Source: Fonsecaea monophora (Eukaryota > Ascomycota > Eurotiomycetes > Chaetothyriales > Herpotrichiellaceae). From it: a stretch of 64,000 bases of DNA. The translations under genes were made by a program, and so were the position numbers. The first letter of the stretch is position 1, and each line of letters opens with the position of its first letter. Positions 1 to 9,901 of this stretch are shown here, piece after piece. The stretch lies in contig NW_019173954.1 in the NCBI RefSeq assembly GCF_001642475.1, forward strand, positions 248,001 through 312,000, written 5' to 3'. Below the pieces are notes generated by a model that worked only from the letters and a program-made list of their open reading frames with translations, had not been told where the DNA came from and made no database searches.

Positions 1-166
1 CATGCGTATGAGATGTGCGCAGTCACTCGGTACCTAGGGCACAGACGAAACCCGGATATAATCAGGTACGTGTTTGAATCCCCCCCACCACCACCCTCAC
101 CACCCTCCCGGGCCTTTTGGCGTCAAGCGTTTCTGACAAAGAGCCACCGCAACCAGTCTCAATCGC

Positions 167-928
167 ATGGTATCGAGTCTCGTCTCGGCCTTTATCAAGG
201 TCGCCTGGTGCCCCATGGAATCCTGGGTTCAATGGACCAACGGACAGGACACGCTCACCAAACTGGCCGCGTGGCGGGTATCGCCCGGGCCCGAAACATT
301 TGCAGCGATTCCACCCGCGATACAGCCCACGCCGCTGCAGACCTCGGTGCCACATCCGCCCGTCATCGACTGGTGCGTCTTCCCCTTTCTGAGGGACAAG
401 CTGATCCAGTACCACTGCGCCGACCCGGCGCTGGACGAGATCTGCGGCGACATTGGCATGGCATACGTCGTGCAGGCGGACCTATCCGAGTTCGTGCTCG
501 GCGCGGAACCCCTCGCGGTGTACTTTAACATCCACGACATCATCTTCGGCATGGAGACGAACCCGGCGATTCTGAGCGACGCCGACGCCGATAACACCAA
601 CGTCAACAACACCAACACTAACAACTCCACCTCCACCGCCCTGATCGGGCCCAAGCCCGCCGTCAAACTGCCCGCCCCGGACCTTTACACGCTGCTCCAC
701 ACCAAAGAGTACGCGCACGAGCTGTACCGCCGGCTCAAGATTGGCCAGGGCCTCGAGGAGTACCTGCTCGACCCGGTCCTATTTGCCAAGTACCCGCACC
801 TGTACGAGCCGAGCGTCAAGATCGCCCAGGGTGTGCCCCTGCGGTCGCGCAACAGGAATTCCTGGCCCGTGCCGCGGCCCTTGGACGATGTGGCCATGAG
901 TTGGTATCGTAGCTGTTTGGCCGCCTAG
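167..928 (+). CDS. DUF3425 (bZIP-type) transcription factor, C-terminal part
   Basis: This is the 3' end of a gene whose 5' part lies outside or at the edge of the window. The frame is open from an in-frame stop at 134-136 to the TAG at 926-928, so the visible part is the last exon and a splice acceptor should lie between about 137 and 190. The motifs AWCPMESWVQWTNGQ and HPPVIDWCVFPFLRDKLI (residues about 13-80) are typical of DUF3425, the C-terminal domain of many fungal bZIP regulators. An Asn/Thr/Asp-rich low-complexity insert follows (about 140-165). No basic region or leucine zipper is visible, so DNA binding is inferred from the family. It would act in the nucleus. It lies beside a monooxygenase, an SDR, an exporter and an FAD oxidoreductase and could regulate them, but this is inference. 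The start at 167 is only the first in-frame ATG. Confidence 0.7.
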   Translation: MVSSLVSAFIKVAWCPMESWVQWTNGQDTLTKLAAWRVSPGPETFAAIPPAIQPTPLQTSVPHPPVIDWCVFPFLRDKLIQYHCADPALDEICGDIGMAYVVQADLSEFVLGAEPLAVYFNIHDIIFGMETNPAILSDADADNTNVNNTNTNNSTSTALIGPKPAVKLPAPDLYTLLHTKEYAHELYRRLKIGQGLEEYLLDPVLFAKYPHLYEPSVKIAQGVPLRSRNRNSWPVPRPLDDVAMSWYRSCLAA

Positions 929-1480
929 GGTTACAAAAGCACCAAGCACCAAGCACCAAGCAATTGGTGCTCCAACCAGGTGTGGTCAAGTTCAATAGCG
1001 CGTCAAGGGTGGTCAACTGTGACATGTAATAAGTGAGGCTACGGCGCAGGTTTATCGACTATCGATCGACATGTTTTCTAGCAGGATATGTGAATGAAGC
1101 TGACTATTGGCTCGTGTTATGTACAACTTATATGTAACATATCTTCCCGCTCTCACACACAGACACTCTTCACTGTCAGACTTTACTGCAATGTCAACCA
1201 CGAAAGATGCCAATACAGGACGACATACCACGACGCAACACAAGGCACATTCAGGACGAGCATATATCCGTCGCCAATCACTCATGATGACCTACACCCA
1301 CGAATGATGAATGTCTCACATCACAGGTTCAGGGTTGAAGTTCAGGTAGTAGGAAGAAAAGGGGCCTAACTACAACGTGACAAAAGAAGCGGCGACAAGT
1401 AACATCAGACATGTCTGTATCAAGAATCTACCAGTCTCCAGCTCCACTTTCTCCATCGACGACGTCACATCGTGTCACAC
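929..1480. other. Intergenic, convergent 3' regions
   Basis: This lies between the ends of the DUF3425 gene (+) and the monooxygenase gene (-), so it should carry both 3' UTRs. A short direct repeat of CACCAAG units sits at 938-960. No coding potential was recognised. Confidence 0.6.
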
Positions 1481-3785
1481 TTATTGAACCACCGCGGCAT
1501 CCTTCGCCTTCTCTGTCTGCTCCTCTGGCGCCCCCGGCAGAGGCACGGACAAAGGCAAATCCAACGACCACGGCGTATCGTCGTTGCGAATATACGGGGC
1601 CAAATCGACGTTCTGGCCCTGATCGTGCGCGACCTCGAGATCGGTGCGCCCGTTGCCCAAAAACGCCCAGATGTTGTCCGGGTCGTCGTACCGCAGGTCG
1701 TAGTGCTCGTAGCGCGGGACGCGCAGCGTCTTGAGGTGGTGCAGCAGGCTACCGGGCCAGATGTAGACGCGGCCGTCGGGCTTGTTGTCCTTGTACCACG
1801 AGCGGCACTCCTCGGCCCACACGCTGTACTTTTTGTGCCACGCGTCCAGGTGGCGGTTTATCTGGGTGGTGGGACCCTGGCGCGGTTCCATGGCCCGGAT
1901 GCCTTCTTCCTGCATCTTGCGGCAGCATTGGATGGCGTATTCGAGTTGGACTTCGTGCTGTTTGGCACCCCGAACAGGACGGTTAGAAATACTGATCACT
2001 TGGCTTCCAAAAAGACGGACGAAGGGACTTAAGAACAAGAGGGAGAGGAGCAAATCTTACCGAAGGCAGAGCACATCCCTGGCCCCAATTCCCCGTCGGC
2101 CCATTCACGACAAAGTAATTGGGAAACTTTGGCGCGGCGATGCTGAGGTAGATGTTGGGCGTCTCCTTCCACTCGTCCTGCATGACGGCGCCGTCGACGC
2201 CCGTGATGCGAAAGTGCGGCGTGTAGGCAATGTCAAAGCCCGTGGCGCACGCGATCAGGTCGAATTCGAGTTGCTCGCCGCTGGCGGTGACGAGGCCCGT
2301 CTCGGTGAAGCGCACAATCTCGTCGTGCACGACGCGCACGTGGTCCTGGACCAGCGTCTCGAGGTAGCCCTCGCCCGGGGTCAAGCGACGACAGCCCGGC
2401 GACCACTGCGGGATGAAGCGCTGCTTGAGCTCGTCGTGGCCCTCGCCGATCTTGGCCAGCATGCTCGCCCGCATCGACTCGCGCGCCTGCACGTTCAGCT
2501 TGGTCCCGCGCAGGAACATGGGGAACATCTCGGTCAGCGCCGACTCGAGCCGCTTGCGGTACTGCAGGTGGAACTCGGCGTCGGTGCGGAACCGCTGCTT
2601 CTCGGCCTCGATGTAGTAGTGCTTCCCAACCGCAGCGGCCGGTTGCGAGTTCTCGTCGATCTTCTGGGCGTCCGACGCGACCTGCGGGGCGATGTAGGTC
2701 ATGTTGCGGGCGAAGACGGTCAAGGATTCAGCTCCTACGACGCAGATGGGTCTCAGCGAAAAAAAAAGGCTCCCTTGGATGATATCGATGGCAGGGAGGA
2801 ATCAGAATAATTACCTTTGGCGAGATGCGGCACCATCTGAATCGAGCTCGATCCCGTTCCCAGCACGGCCACCTTCTTGCCCTGCCAGTCGATTGACGTG
2901 TCCCAGTTGGCGCTGTGGGCGAGGATGCCCTTGTACGACGAAATGCCCTCGATGGCCGGCCCTGTCAAGAAAAGGGTTGTTTAGCTCATGGTGATTCTGC
3001 AAGAACACATCACACGTCCGCCCCGCGATCGGGTTCGAGTGGATGCGTGGCCAGGGCAATACTCACATTTCCACTTGTTGACGACGCCGGAGCCGTTAAT
3101 CAGCACGTGGCAGCGGTCCGTGAAGGTGCCATCTGCGTTTTTGAGCTCAACCTCCCCTGTTTTTTTCCAGAGAAGCGGCAGATAGTGTCAGCACACGAAG
3201 CGACTTTTTAAGAGTGTTCACATTCATTTCGGATACGGGGAAGGGAAAGAAAGGAGAAGAACAAGGGTGACAAAAACTCACACTCGCCGCTGTCCTCGAA
3301 CCAGGTCGCGCTCACGACCTCGGTGTTCAGCCGCACGTACCGGTCCAGCTTGTACTCGTCGTAAAACTTTTCAAAGTATGTCTGGATCTCGTCGGAGCGC
3401 GAGTAGAAGCCCGACCACTCTGGGTTGGGGCGGAAGGTGTAGGTGTAGGTGTGGGCGGGGATGTCGCACGCACACCCGGGGTATCTGTTCTCCCACCATG
3501 TGCCGCCGATACTTGGATTTCTTTTTGGGGGGGAGAGGTCAGTTCCATTTGGACAGAGTAATTCAATACGTCCCCTCAACCCTGTCTAAGAATCTAAGAC
3601 TGGACTTAGGTGGGAACTTACTTCTCATAGCATATCAGTTCATAGTTGCGGAGTTGCCTCTCAGCCTTGTATGCCAGCAACAGGCCCGAAGCGCCAGCCC
3701 CGACGTGGATGATCTTGAGCTTGCGGGGTTGAGAGTGGTATTGGTCGAGGACCTCGTAGTCGTCGTCGGTAATGGTTGCAATCAT
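1481..3785 (-). CDS. Flavin-containing / Baeyer-Villiger-type monooxygenase
   Basis: The rebuilt gene has six exons (3785-3622, 3520-3282, 3156-3067, 2961-2815, 2734-2061, 1957-1481), all with GT-AG introns in matching phase, and gives 596 aa. It is a class B flavoprotein using FAD and NADPH to insert oxygen into a ketone or oxidise N/S. Visible motifs are the FAD-binding VGAGASG near residue 23, the GGTWWENRYPG box, YKGILAHSANW (the FxGxxxHxxxW fingerprint with Tyr for Phe), the second Rossmann motif VLGTGSSSIQ, and the ATGFD box. Length fits BVMOs of 500-650 aa. The start at 3785 puts the FAD motif at the usual distance. It has no signal peptide and is probably cytosolic. Substrate is unknown. 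Its neighbours (regulator, SDR, exporter) suggest a shared pathway. Confidence 0.9.
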
Positions 3786-4923
3786 CTTGCCGTGCGGGGA
3801 GGGGAAGAGAGAGAGAGAGAGAGGGAAAGAGAAAGTCTTATACAGGTATACTCGAGACCTGATTCCACCAGCAAGCAAAAGGAAATTATATACAAAAGCG
3901 AGAAAGATGTCTGTCTCGGATTTCTACCCCACCATTAAAAATAAAAGAGAGATATCAGGAGATGGTATGTGTGTGTATATGTCTAAGTGTGTATGACTGT
4001 CGACAAAAAACTCCCTTGTCCCTCGGGTTTATGTTCTGGTACGTGATGTATGTATGGGCACGGGTTGGTCCATTCGGGCCACCACGAAAGATACCTCGGT
4101 CTTTGTTCATTATCGTCTCCAGCTTTGCTATGCTTTTGCACTAATATACACGACACGCTTACGCACAACTTTGTATAAACACCCTCACCGGTGGGCAGAG
4201 GAAGAGACTGTGTTTGTCATTGGACAACTCGAGACCGGATGACCTGGCGGGGGGAGGGTAGATCGTCAGAGAATGGAATGAGGTCCTCAATCGTTCTTCT
4301 GGAAACGCCCACAATAGGCCCGGTCTCACGACTCCCAAGATCTCGGCCTTCTACAAGAGATATAACTTTGAACACAAAAATGGGTGTCTATCTCCATCCA
4401 TCAAGTGAGGGGTGAAAGTGGCCCATGACTGGCCCCCCGCCCTGGGCAAGTCATACACCCTGACTCGTGCTCCACTGTCAGAAAAGGATTACTATCCCTG
4501 CTCCTGGCTGGCTCGCCTAGAAAATCTGCCGAGCCTGGAGGTAGTGGGACTTCTGGGATCCCGGAGTTCATGGGGAATAACAAAGGTAGGGTGTTCCCGA
4601 GTCAGTGCGGACTCCCCATACTACATGCATAGCCTTGCAGGGCCGAACTTACAGGTTTGGGTGGGTTGGGGTTCACATCAATACCTTTACAGACAAGTTC
4701 GGAACTATACGGAGACGTACTTCGTGCTTTCAGCTCTGGTGTTGTTGCCGTACGCTGACTATTCACTCACTTACGCAGGGTTATGCTACATACAGGACAA
4801 AATGCATGGGTTTTAGTTTGATTGTGTCAATTGTGTTTTACTCAGTTAAATGGACTTTTGGAAGCAGCTTTCTGGACCTGGTCCATTCCCGAAAACCCCG
4901 TCAGTCTCTCTGTCTCGTCGCCT
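3786..4923. other. Intergenic: promoter of the monooxygenase and 3' side of the SDR
   Basis: This 1.1 kb stretch contains a GA-rich microsatellite at about 3808-3832 just upstream of the monooxygenase start, which may lie in its 5' UTR. Several short open frames exist (for example 4412-4816 +) but none shows a recognisable domain. I see no RNA gene or mobile element. Confidence 0.5.
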
Positions 4924-5748
4924 CTATGCGTGTCCTCCAGTCACCGCCAGTACTTCCCCGGCGACATAGCTTGACTCATCTGAGAGGAGGAATGCCACTG
5001 ATGAAGCAATCTCGGACGGTTTGGCGACTCTCCCAAGAGGATTGCTGGGTAGCGTCTCGAGGAAGCCTTTCTCCTCCTCTGCCCGCTTCACAAAGGCAGC
5101 GGTCGCCGTAGCACCTAAAAAATGGGATCCTCGTTAGATAGAATTTTTCCCCCAAGAATCAAAGGGGTCAAACGTACCTGGGGCGACAGAGTTCGTTCGA
5201 ATGCCAAACTTTCCAAAGTCTTCCTGCCACGCGCGCGATAGCCCGATGACCGCGTGTTTCGTAGCACAGTAGACGGCGAGCCCGCTGACACCTCTCAGTC
5301 CCGCTCCGCTGGCAATGTTGACGATGTTGCCTCGCGAGCCAAATTCACCTTGCGGCTCTTGCTCTTGCATGGCCCGGAGAGCAGCGGTGCCGTAATTCCA
5401 CACGCCGCCGATATTGACGTGGATCATCCGGTCGTATGCCTCGTCAGAGGCGATGGGGCCTTCAGCCAGCCCGATGCCGGCGTTATTGACAAGACCGTCT
5501 ATCCTGCCCGCTGTTGAGACGACCTTGGCCATGTACGTCCGACATGTTTCTCTGTCACCAACGTCGATGCCGCCTTGGAAGTGCACTTGTCCCTTCTCAA
5601 TCCATGGCTTCAGCTCATCCGGGGGAGATGGGGATAGATCCACCGTCCAGACCACGGCGCCTCGCTGTGCAAGAGTCAGCGTGATGGCGAGGCCAATCCC
5701 TGAGGCTGACCCTGTGACGACGATGTTTTTCCCTGTGAAGCTGGCCAT
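4924..5748 (-). CDS. Classical short-chain dehydrogenase/reductase
   Basis: Two exons (5748-5178 and 5114-4924) separated by a 63-nt intron with GTACGT donor give 253 aa, the usual size for a classical SDR. It catalyses NAD(P)-dependent oxidation or reduction of an alcohol/ketone. The cofactor motif TGSASGIG is at residues about 12-19, NNAG at about 90, and the catalytic Ser-Tyr-Lys set is intact (NIASGAG, then YCATK). The second exon supplies the C-terminal VAGEVLAVTGGHA typical of the family. An Asp at the end of beta-2 (WTVDLS) favours NAD(H). No targeting signal is seen. It lies tandem with the monooxygenase on the minus strand, so consecutive action on one substrate is plausible but unproven. 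Confidence 0.92.
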
Positions 5749-6637
5749 TTCTCGGCGATAGTCGCTTATTAAGTTGCCTGTTCTGTCCGTCCGTCCGCGC
5801 TAACTGCGTTCTAACCCCGGAAACCTAGGGGACAGACTGAGCGACCGAACACAGCCGGTCAATCATATATTTGTAACCCCATGCTGGAATGCATGAGCAG
5901 GATCGGAATGACACTGACTCGAGTCACATACGAAAGAGGAAGGGCGCTTTGGACCAATACCTCGGAACGTCAGATCTGGGACATTTGCGGAGCCACATGG
6001 TTTGTGGGGAAGGGGGACCAGTGAGCCTTTTCACTGTCAGCGGTGGAGAAGGAGCTTGGGGGGTTTGTCAGCCATTTCACTGTCGATCGCCTCGCGCTGA
6101 ATATGGTGCCTCGTGTCAGTCACTTCTGACTCGATCCACTCTGTTAGATTTTATTGGTTGTAGCAACATCGGAGCGGAACAATGATATTGCGTGTCATGT
6201 ATGATTGGTCAGTGGTAGACTTCAGAGAAATTGCCCCCCCCGGAGGTCAAATCTTTTGAGCTTACGCAACCCAAACTGGTCCAGGACCTTTACTCTGAGA
6301 ACCACAATTTTCAATTGTTGATTTATGCACAATCGGTGTTTTCTGGGGTGGATCCCAGGCTTTGTTCTGTCCCCATCATGCTCCAGCCTCTCGGTCCAGA
6401 GCTCAGGCCTCCTAAAAACCATTATGGCCGGGGCTTGACCCCATGGGGGAAGCCAGGGACAACGTGCGTCGACAAGGTGAGGGCTTGGACCGAAAATGTA
6501 CTTATACACGTGGACCATCCCAGGATATGGGCATATCTCAACCTCTGAACACCCCCATTCCCCCCTGTCTCTCTCTCTCAGGCTAGCACTATCAACACCA
6601 AGAAATTTGCTGAACGGTGATCCATTCTCTCACAACA
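5749..6637. other. Divergent promoter region, SDR / TRI12 transporter
   Basis: This 889-bp spacer separates the minus-strand SDR from the plus-strand transporter and should hold both promoters. It is a natural place to look for a shared operator. A CCTAGG hexamer occurs near 5824. No gene is recognised. Confidence 0.55.
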
Positions 6638-8843
6638 ATGGGCAGCCAGCAAGACGTCGAGTCAAGGATCGAGGAGAAAGACGACCCATCTGTCACACGA
6701 TGCGAACTCGTCGTCGATGTGAAAGATGAAAGGGACCGGGTCGCCAAAGGCGACGACTCTGACGGACACGTCAACTGGACGTGGAAGCAGATCGTTGCCA
6801 CCGTCTCGCTGTGTGGCGTATACGTGGGTAAGTTGGCACGTTTCGACAGACACACCCAAAGATTCGGAACAGCTCGCTGACAGAGATGACTTTATAGGGT
6901 CACAAATTCCTCTCTACTTCGTCGGAGGTACAACTCTTGGACATTCTCTCCCCCTTTGTTCAGAGGCACTAACGAGCGGCAGGCTCTCTCAGCTACATCG
7001 CGGCCGACTTGGGCTCAGCCTCGACTGGCTGGCTCACCGTCGCCAACTCCCTGGCTCTCGCCGCCGTCTGTCCATTCTGTGGCTACCTCCAAGACATGTT
7101 CGGCAAACGGAATATCTCCATCCTGGGCTGCGTCATGATCCTGGTTGGCCTCATCGTCACCGCAACAGCAAAGACATTTGGTCAAGGAGTTGCCGGCATG
7201 GCCGTTGCGGGCGGCGGTGCTGCCATTGGAGAGCTTACGGCGCTTGCTGGGTGAGTGCGGTTTCGAAAAAATTAAAAGACTGGGAAGCAGGTCATTCTCT
7301 AACATTTAACCTCTTCTAGCACTGCGGAGCTGGTCCCCGTCAAGAAGCGTGGCATCTATCTTGCATGCGTCACTTTTTTCATCTGTGAGTGGGGATTTTC
7401 TGCTCGAGACAAAAATCCTTTGGGACACCGACTGACTATACATCCAAGGCCCTTTCTTCCCATACGTCTTGTACGCCCAGTTGCTCTCGGCCAACTCGAC
7501 CTGGCGATGGGGTCTGTGGATCACCTTGTAAGAACAACGGGGAACTTTGTCTGAAGACCCTTGTGTGTGCTGACCGGCTCAAAGCATCTATAATGCCGTC
7601 TTCTTCGTCGGAGTCCTCCTTTTCTACTTCCCAGATTCGCACATTCTTCGCAAGGGCACTCTGACCCGGATGGAAATCGCGAAGAGAGTCGACTATGTCG
7701 GTGCCTTCCTCTCCATAACCGGGGTGATCCTATTGTAAGCTGTTCGCAGGTGATGGGCTCGGTGAGACCTAGCTAACTGTGTGAAAGTCTCGTTGCGCTG
7801 CAGTCAGGCGGCTCAAGTCACCCGTGGAAGAGTGCATACGTCCTGTGCATGCTGTTCATTGGCGCGGCGCTCATCTTCGGCTTCGTCATGTGGGAGTGGA
7901 AAGGTGCCACATATCCCATGGTCCCGAGGGATCTCTTTGCCGGCCAGCGCGTCGTGGCCATCGCGCTCGCAGTGGCCTTTGTGTCGGGCATGAATTTCTA
8001 CTCGATGATCAACTTTGCTCCTCTGACATACGGCACTGTCTATGACCCCGAGTATGTGGGACCCTCTGCAGTTTACCTCTCGAGACTGTACTGACTCTTC
8101 GCAAGTCCGATTCAGGTTGGCGTCAAGGGTCTCGGCTACTCGATTGCCATCACCGTCGGTGCGTCAGTGATGAACGCCCTGCTCACCATCCTGAAAGGGA
8201 ACAATCGTGAGCTCCTTCTGACCTCCTGCGTCCTCATGAGTAAGTGGAACCGTGTGATAATTGCACGTCCGCGACACGCGACACTAACCCACTTTCTCTC
8301 TCAGCTGCTTTCACTGGCAGCATGGCTGCGGTGACTCCAAACAACGCCGGACTTGCCGTGGGTCTGGCCACAGTTGCAGGGTTCGGAATCGGCGGCGTCA
8401 TTGTCCCCTCTGCGACGATTGCCATGACCGCGTGCCCCGACTCGCTGATCGCCACGGCGACGGCGCTGACCCTCACCATCCGCTTCGTCGGCGGCTCCAT
8501 CGGCTATTCCATCTACTACAACGTCTTCAGCGAGAAGCTGGCCAAGAAGCTCCCCGAGCGGGTCCTGGCCTTTGCCCTCGACGCCGGTCTCCCCGAGTCC
8601 TCGGCCGCGACGTTCGTCCAGACGTTTCTCACCGTCCCTGCAAACGCCACCGCCGTCGCGGGCGTCACGCCGGCGATTGTCCAGGCCGCGACCATCGGCA
8701 GCCGCTGGGCGTACTCGGACGCCTTGTCCTACGTGTGGTATGTCAGCATCCCGTTCGGAGTGCTGTCCATCATCGGGTGTCTCTTGATCGGCGACATCTC
8801 CAAGTTCATGACGAACCGGATCGCGGTGCAGATCAGGCACTAG
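6638..8843 (+). CDS. MFS efflux transporter, TRI12/siderophore-like family
   Basis: Nine exons (6638-6827, 6898-6927, 6983-7250, 7320-7384, 7449-7527, 7585-7734, 7788-8051, 8106-8239, 8305-8843) join in frame to 572 aa. The plus-strand ATG at 6638 has a good context (ACAACAATGG). Sequence such as QIPLYFVGGSLSYIAADLG, RVDYVGAFLSITGVILFLVALQ and SGGSSHPWKSAYVL matches the fungal trichothecene efflux (TRI12) branch of the major facilitator superfamily, 14 predicted membrane segments after an acidic cytosolic N-terminus of about 50 residues. It is a plasma-membrane proton antiporter by family. Substrates in this family include toxins and siderophores; here it is unknown. Exon 2 is only 30 nt. Its position next to redox enzymes suggests export of a pathway product or toxic substrate. 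Confidence 0.9.
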
Positions 8844-9901
8844 AGTGGCCCAGTGCCCAGCCAGCCAGCCAGCCTATCCAAGGAGCTCGAGAGACGAGGT
8901 CTTCCGGTGTGTCTGGACCGACCCATGGAATGGGACGACTTTCACCCGATCAAGATCCAGATCTCTCTCAGCGCAACACGGACGAGCTCGGATCTACTCT
9001 ACTCTACTCTACTCCAGAGGGTGGAAAGGAGAGGGGAGGCTGTTGACTCAATGGAGGAACATGGTAGATTCTACTAGGTCCTGGAGACATACTAGACTAT
9101 ATACTGTCGAATATTTATCCGAGGGATAATACTGGCACCGTTCGGTAGCCTACCTAGGTATTGTTGAGGGTCGCTGGGGCCGTAACGTGACCGTCATCAC
9201 ATTGCCTTGGGTGCTTGGTAACCCTGGTGCCCTATCAGCCTGCCTATCAGTCACATTTGGCGATCACGTGTCAGTGGTCGATTGTGTGAGTTTCAAATGT
9301 GCTAAGGGCCGTGTGGCTATTGTTGTCGCGTGTGGCTTTAGTAGCCGCCGAGGCCGCCTAGCGAATAAGAGGCCGAAGCCGGAGCCGATTCAAGACGACG
9401 GAATGTGGAGCTTATTACAACATGCGCCACCTGGAGGGGACTGCTCGTCAATCCAGCCACGAAGTTCGCGGATTTGGCATCGCAATAAAGCTCAAGGGAC
9501 ATGAAATAAGAGGAGAGGTATAAACGCTGTGAAATCAATGTGGTATCACTTCTTCTCGCTTTTGATACCTAGGTCATGATGATGATGATGACATAGATGT
9601 TGAGGTTGGGGGTGGGAGTTGTTCAAAGCTGCCCAAACCTGGGCATCCAAGAGACATCTGTCTTTCTTCTTTGGTTCTGTTGTGTGTACGTGACACAAAG
9701 TCCCTTTTCATCGCGTGTAATGAACTAACAAGGTCCAAGGACTCGGGGTTATTTCTCATTTCTCCGGAGGGGCGAGGGGGCAGCGGCGAGGAAGAGCTGG
9801 TGAAATGCAGAGCTGATTAATAAACAACGCTCGGGCTCATCAACACCTAAATTAGACATTCAATCTCGAACTGGGGAGGACCGGCCAACGCGATTGACCA
9901 A
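8844..9901. other. Intergenic with microsatellites and TACCTAGGTA palindrome
   Basis: The spacer holds the transporter 3' region and the promoter of the FAD oxidoreductase. A CCAG repeat follows the stop codon (about 8858-8874), a TCTAC repeat lies at about 8995-9013, a perfect TACCTAGGTA palindrome at 9151-9160, a CACGTG box at 9266-9271, a second TACCTAGGT at 9566-9574 and a GAT repeat at about 9577-9590. No gene is recognised. Confidence 0.6.

Noticed and set aside
55..90. GTTTGAATCCC resembling a tRNA T-loop
   Set aside because: No matching stems or cloverleaf around it, and it lies just before a C-rich tract.
1782..2810. 342-codon plus-strand frame opposite the monooxygenase
   Set aside because: It is the reverse complement of exons 5 and 6 of the monooxygenase, whose motifs clearly decide the coding strand.
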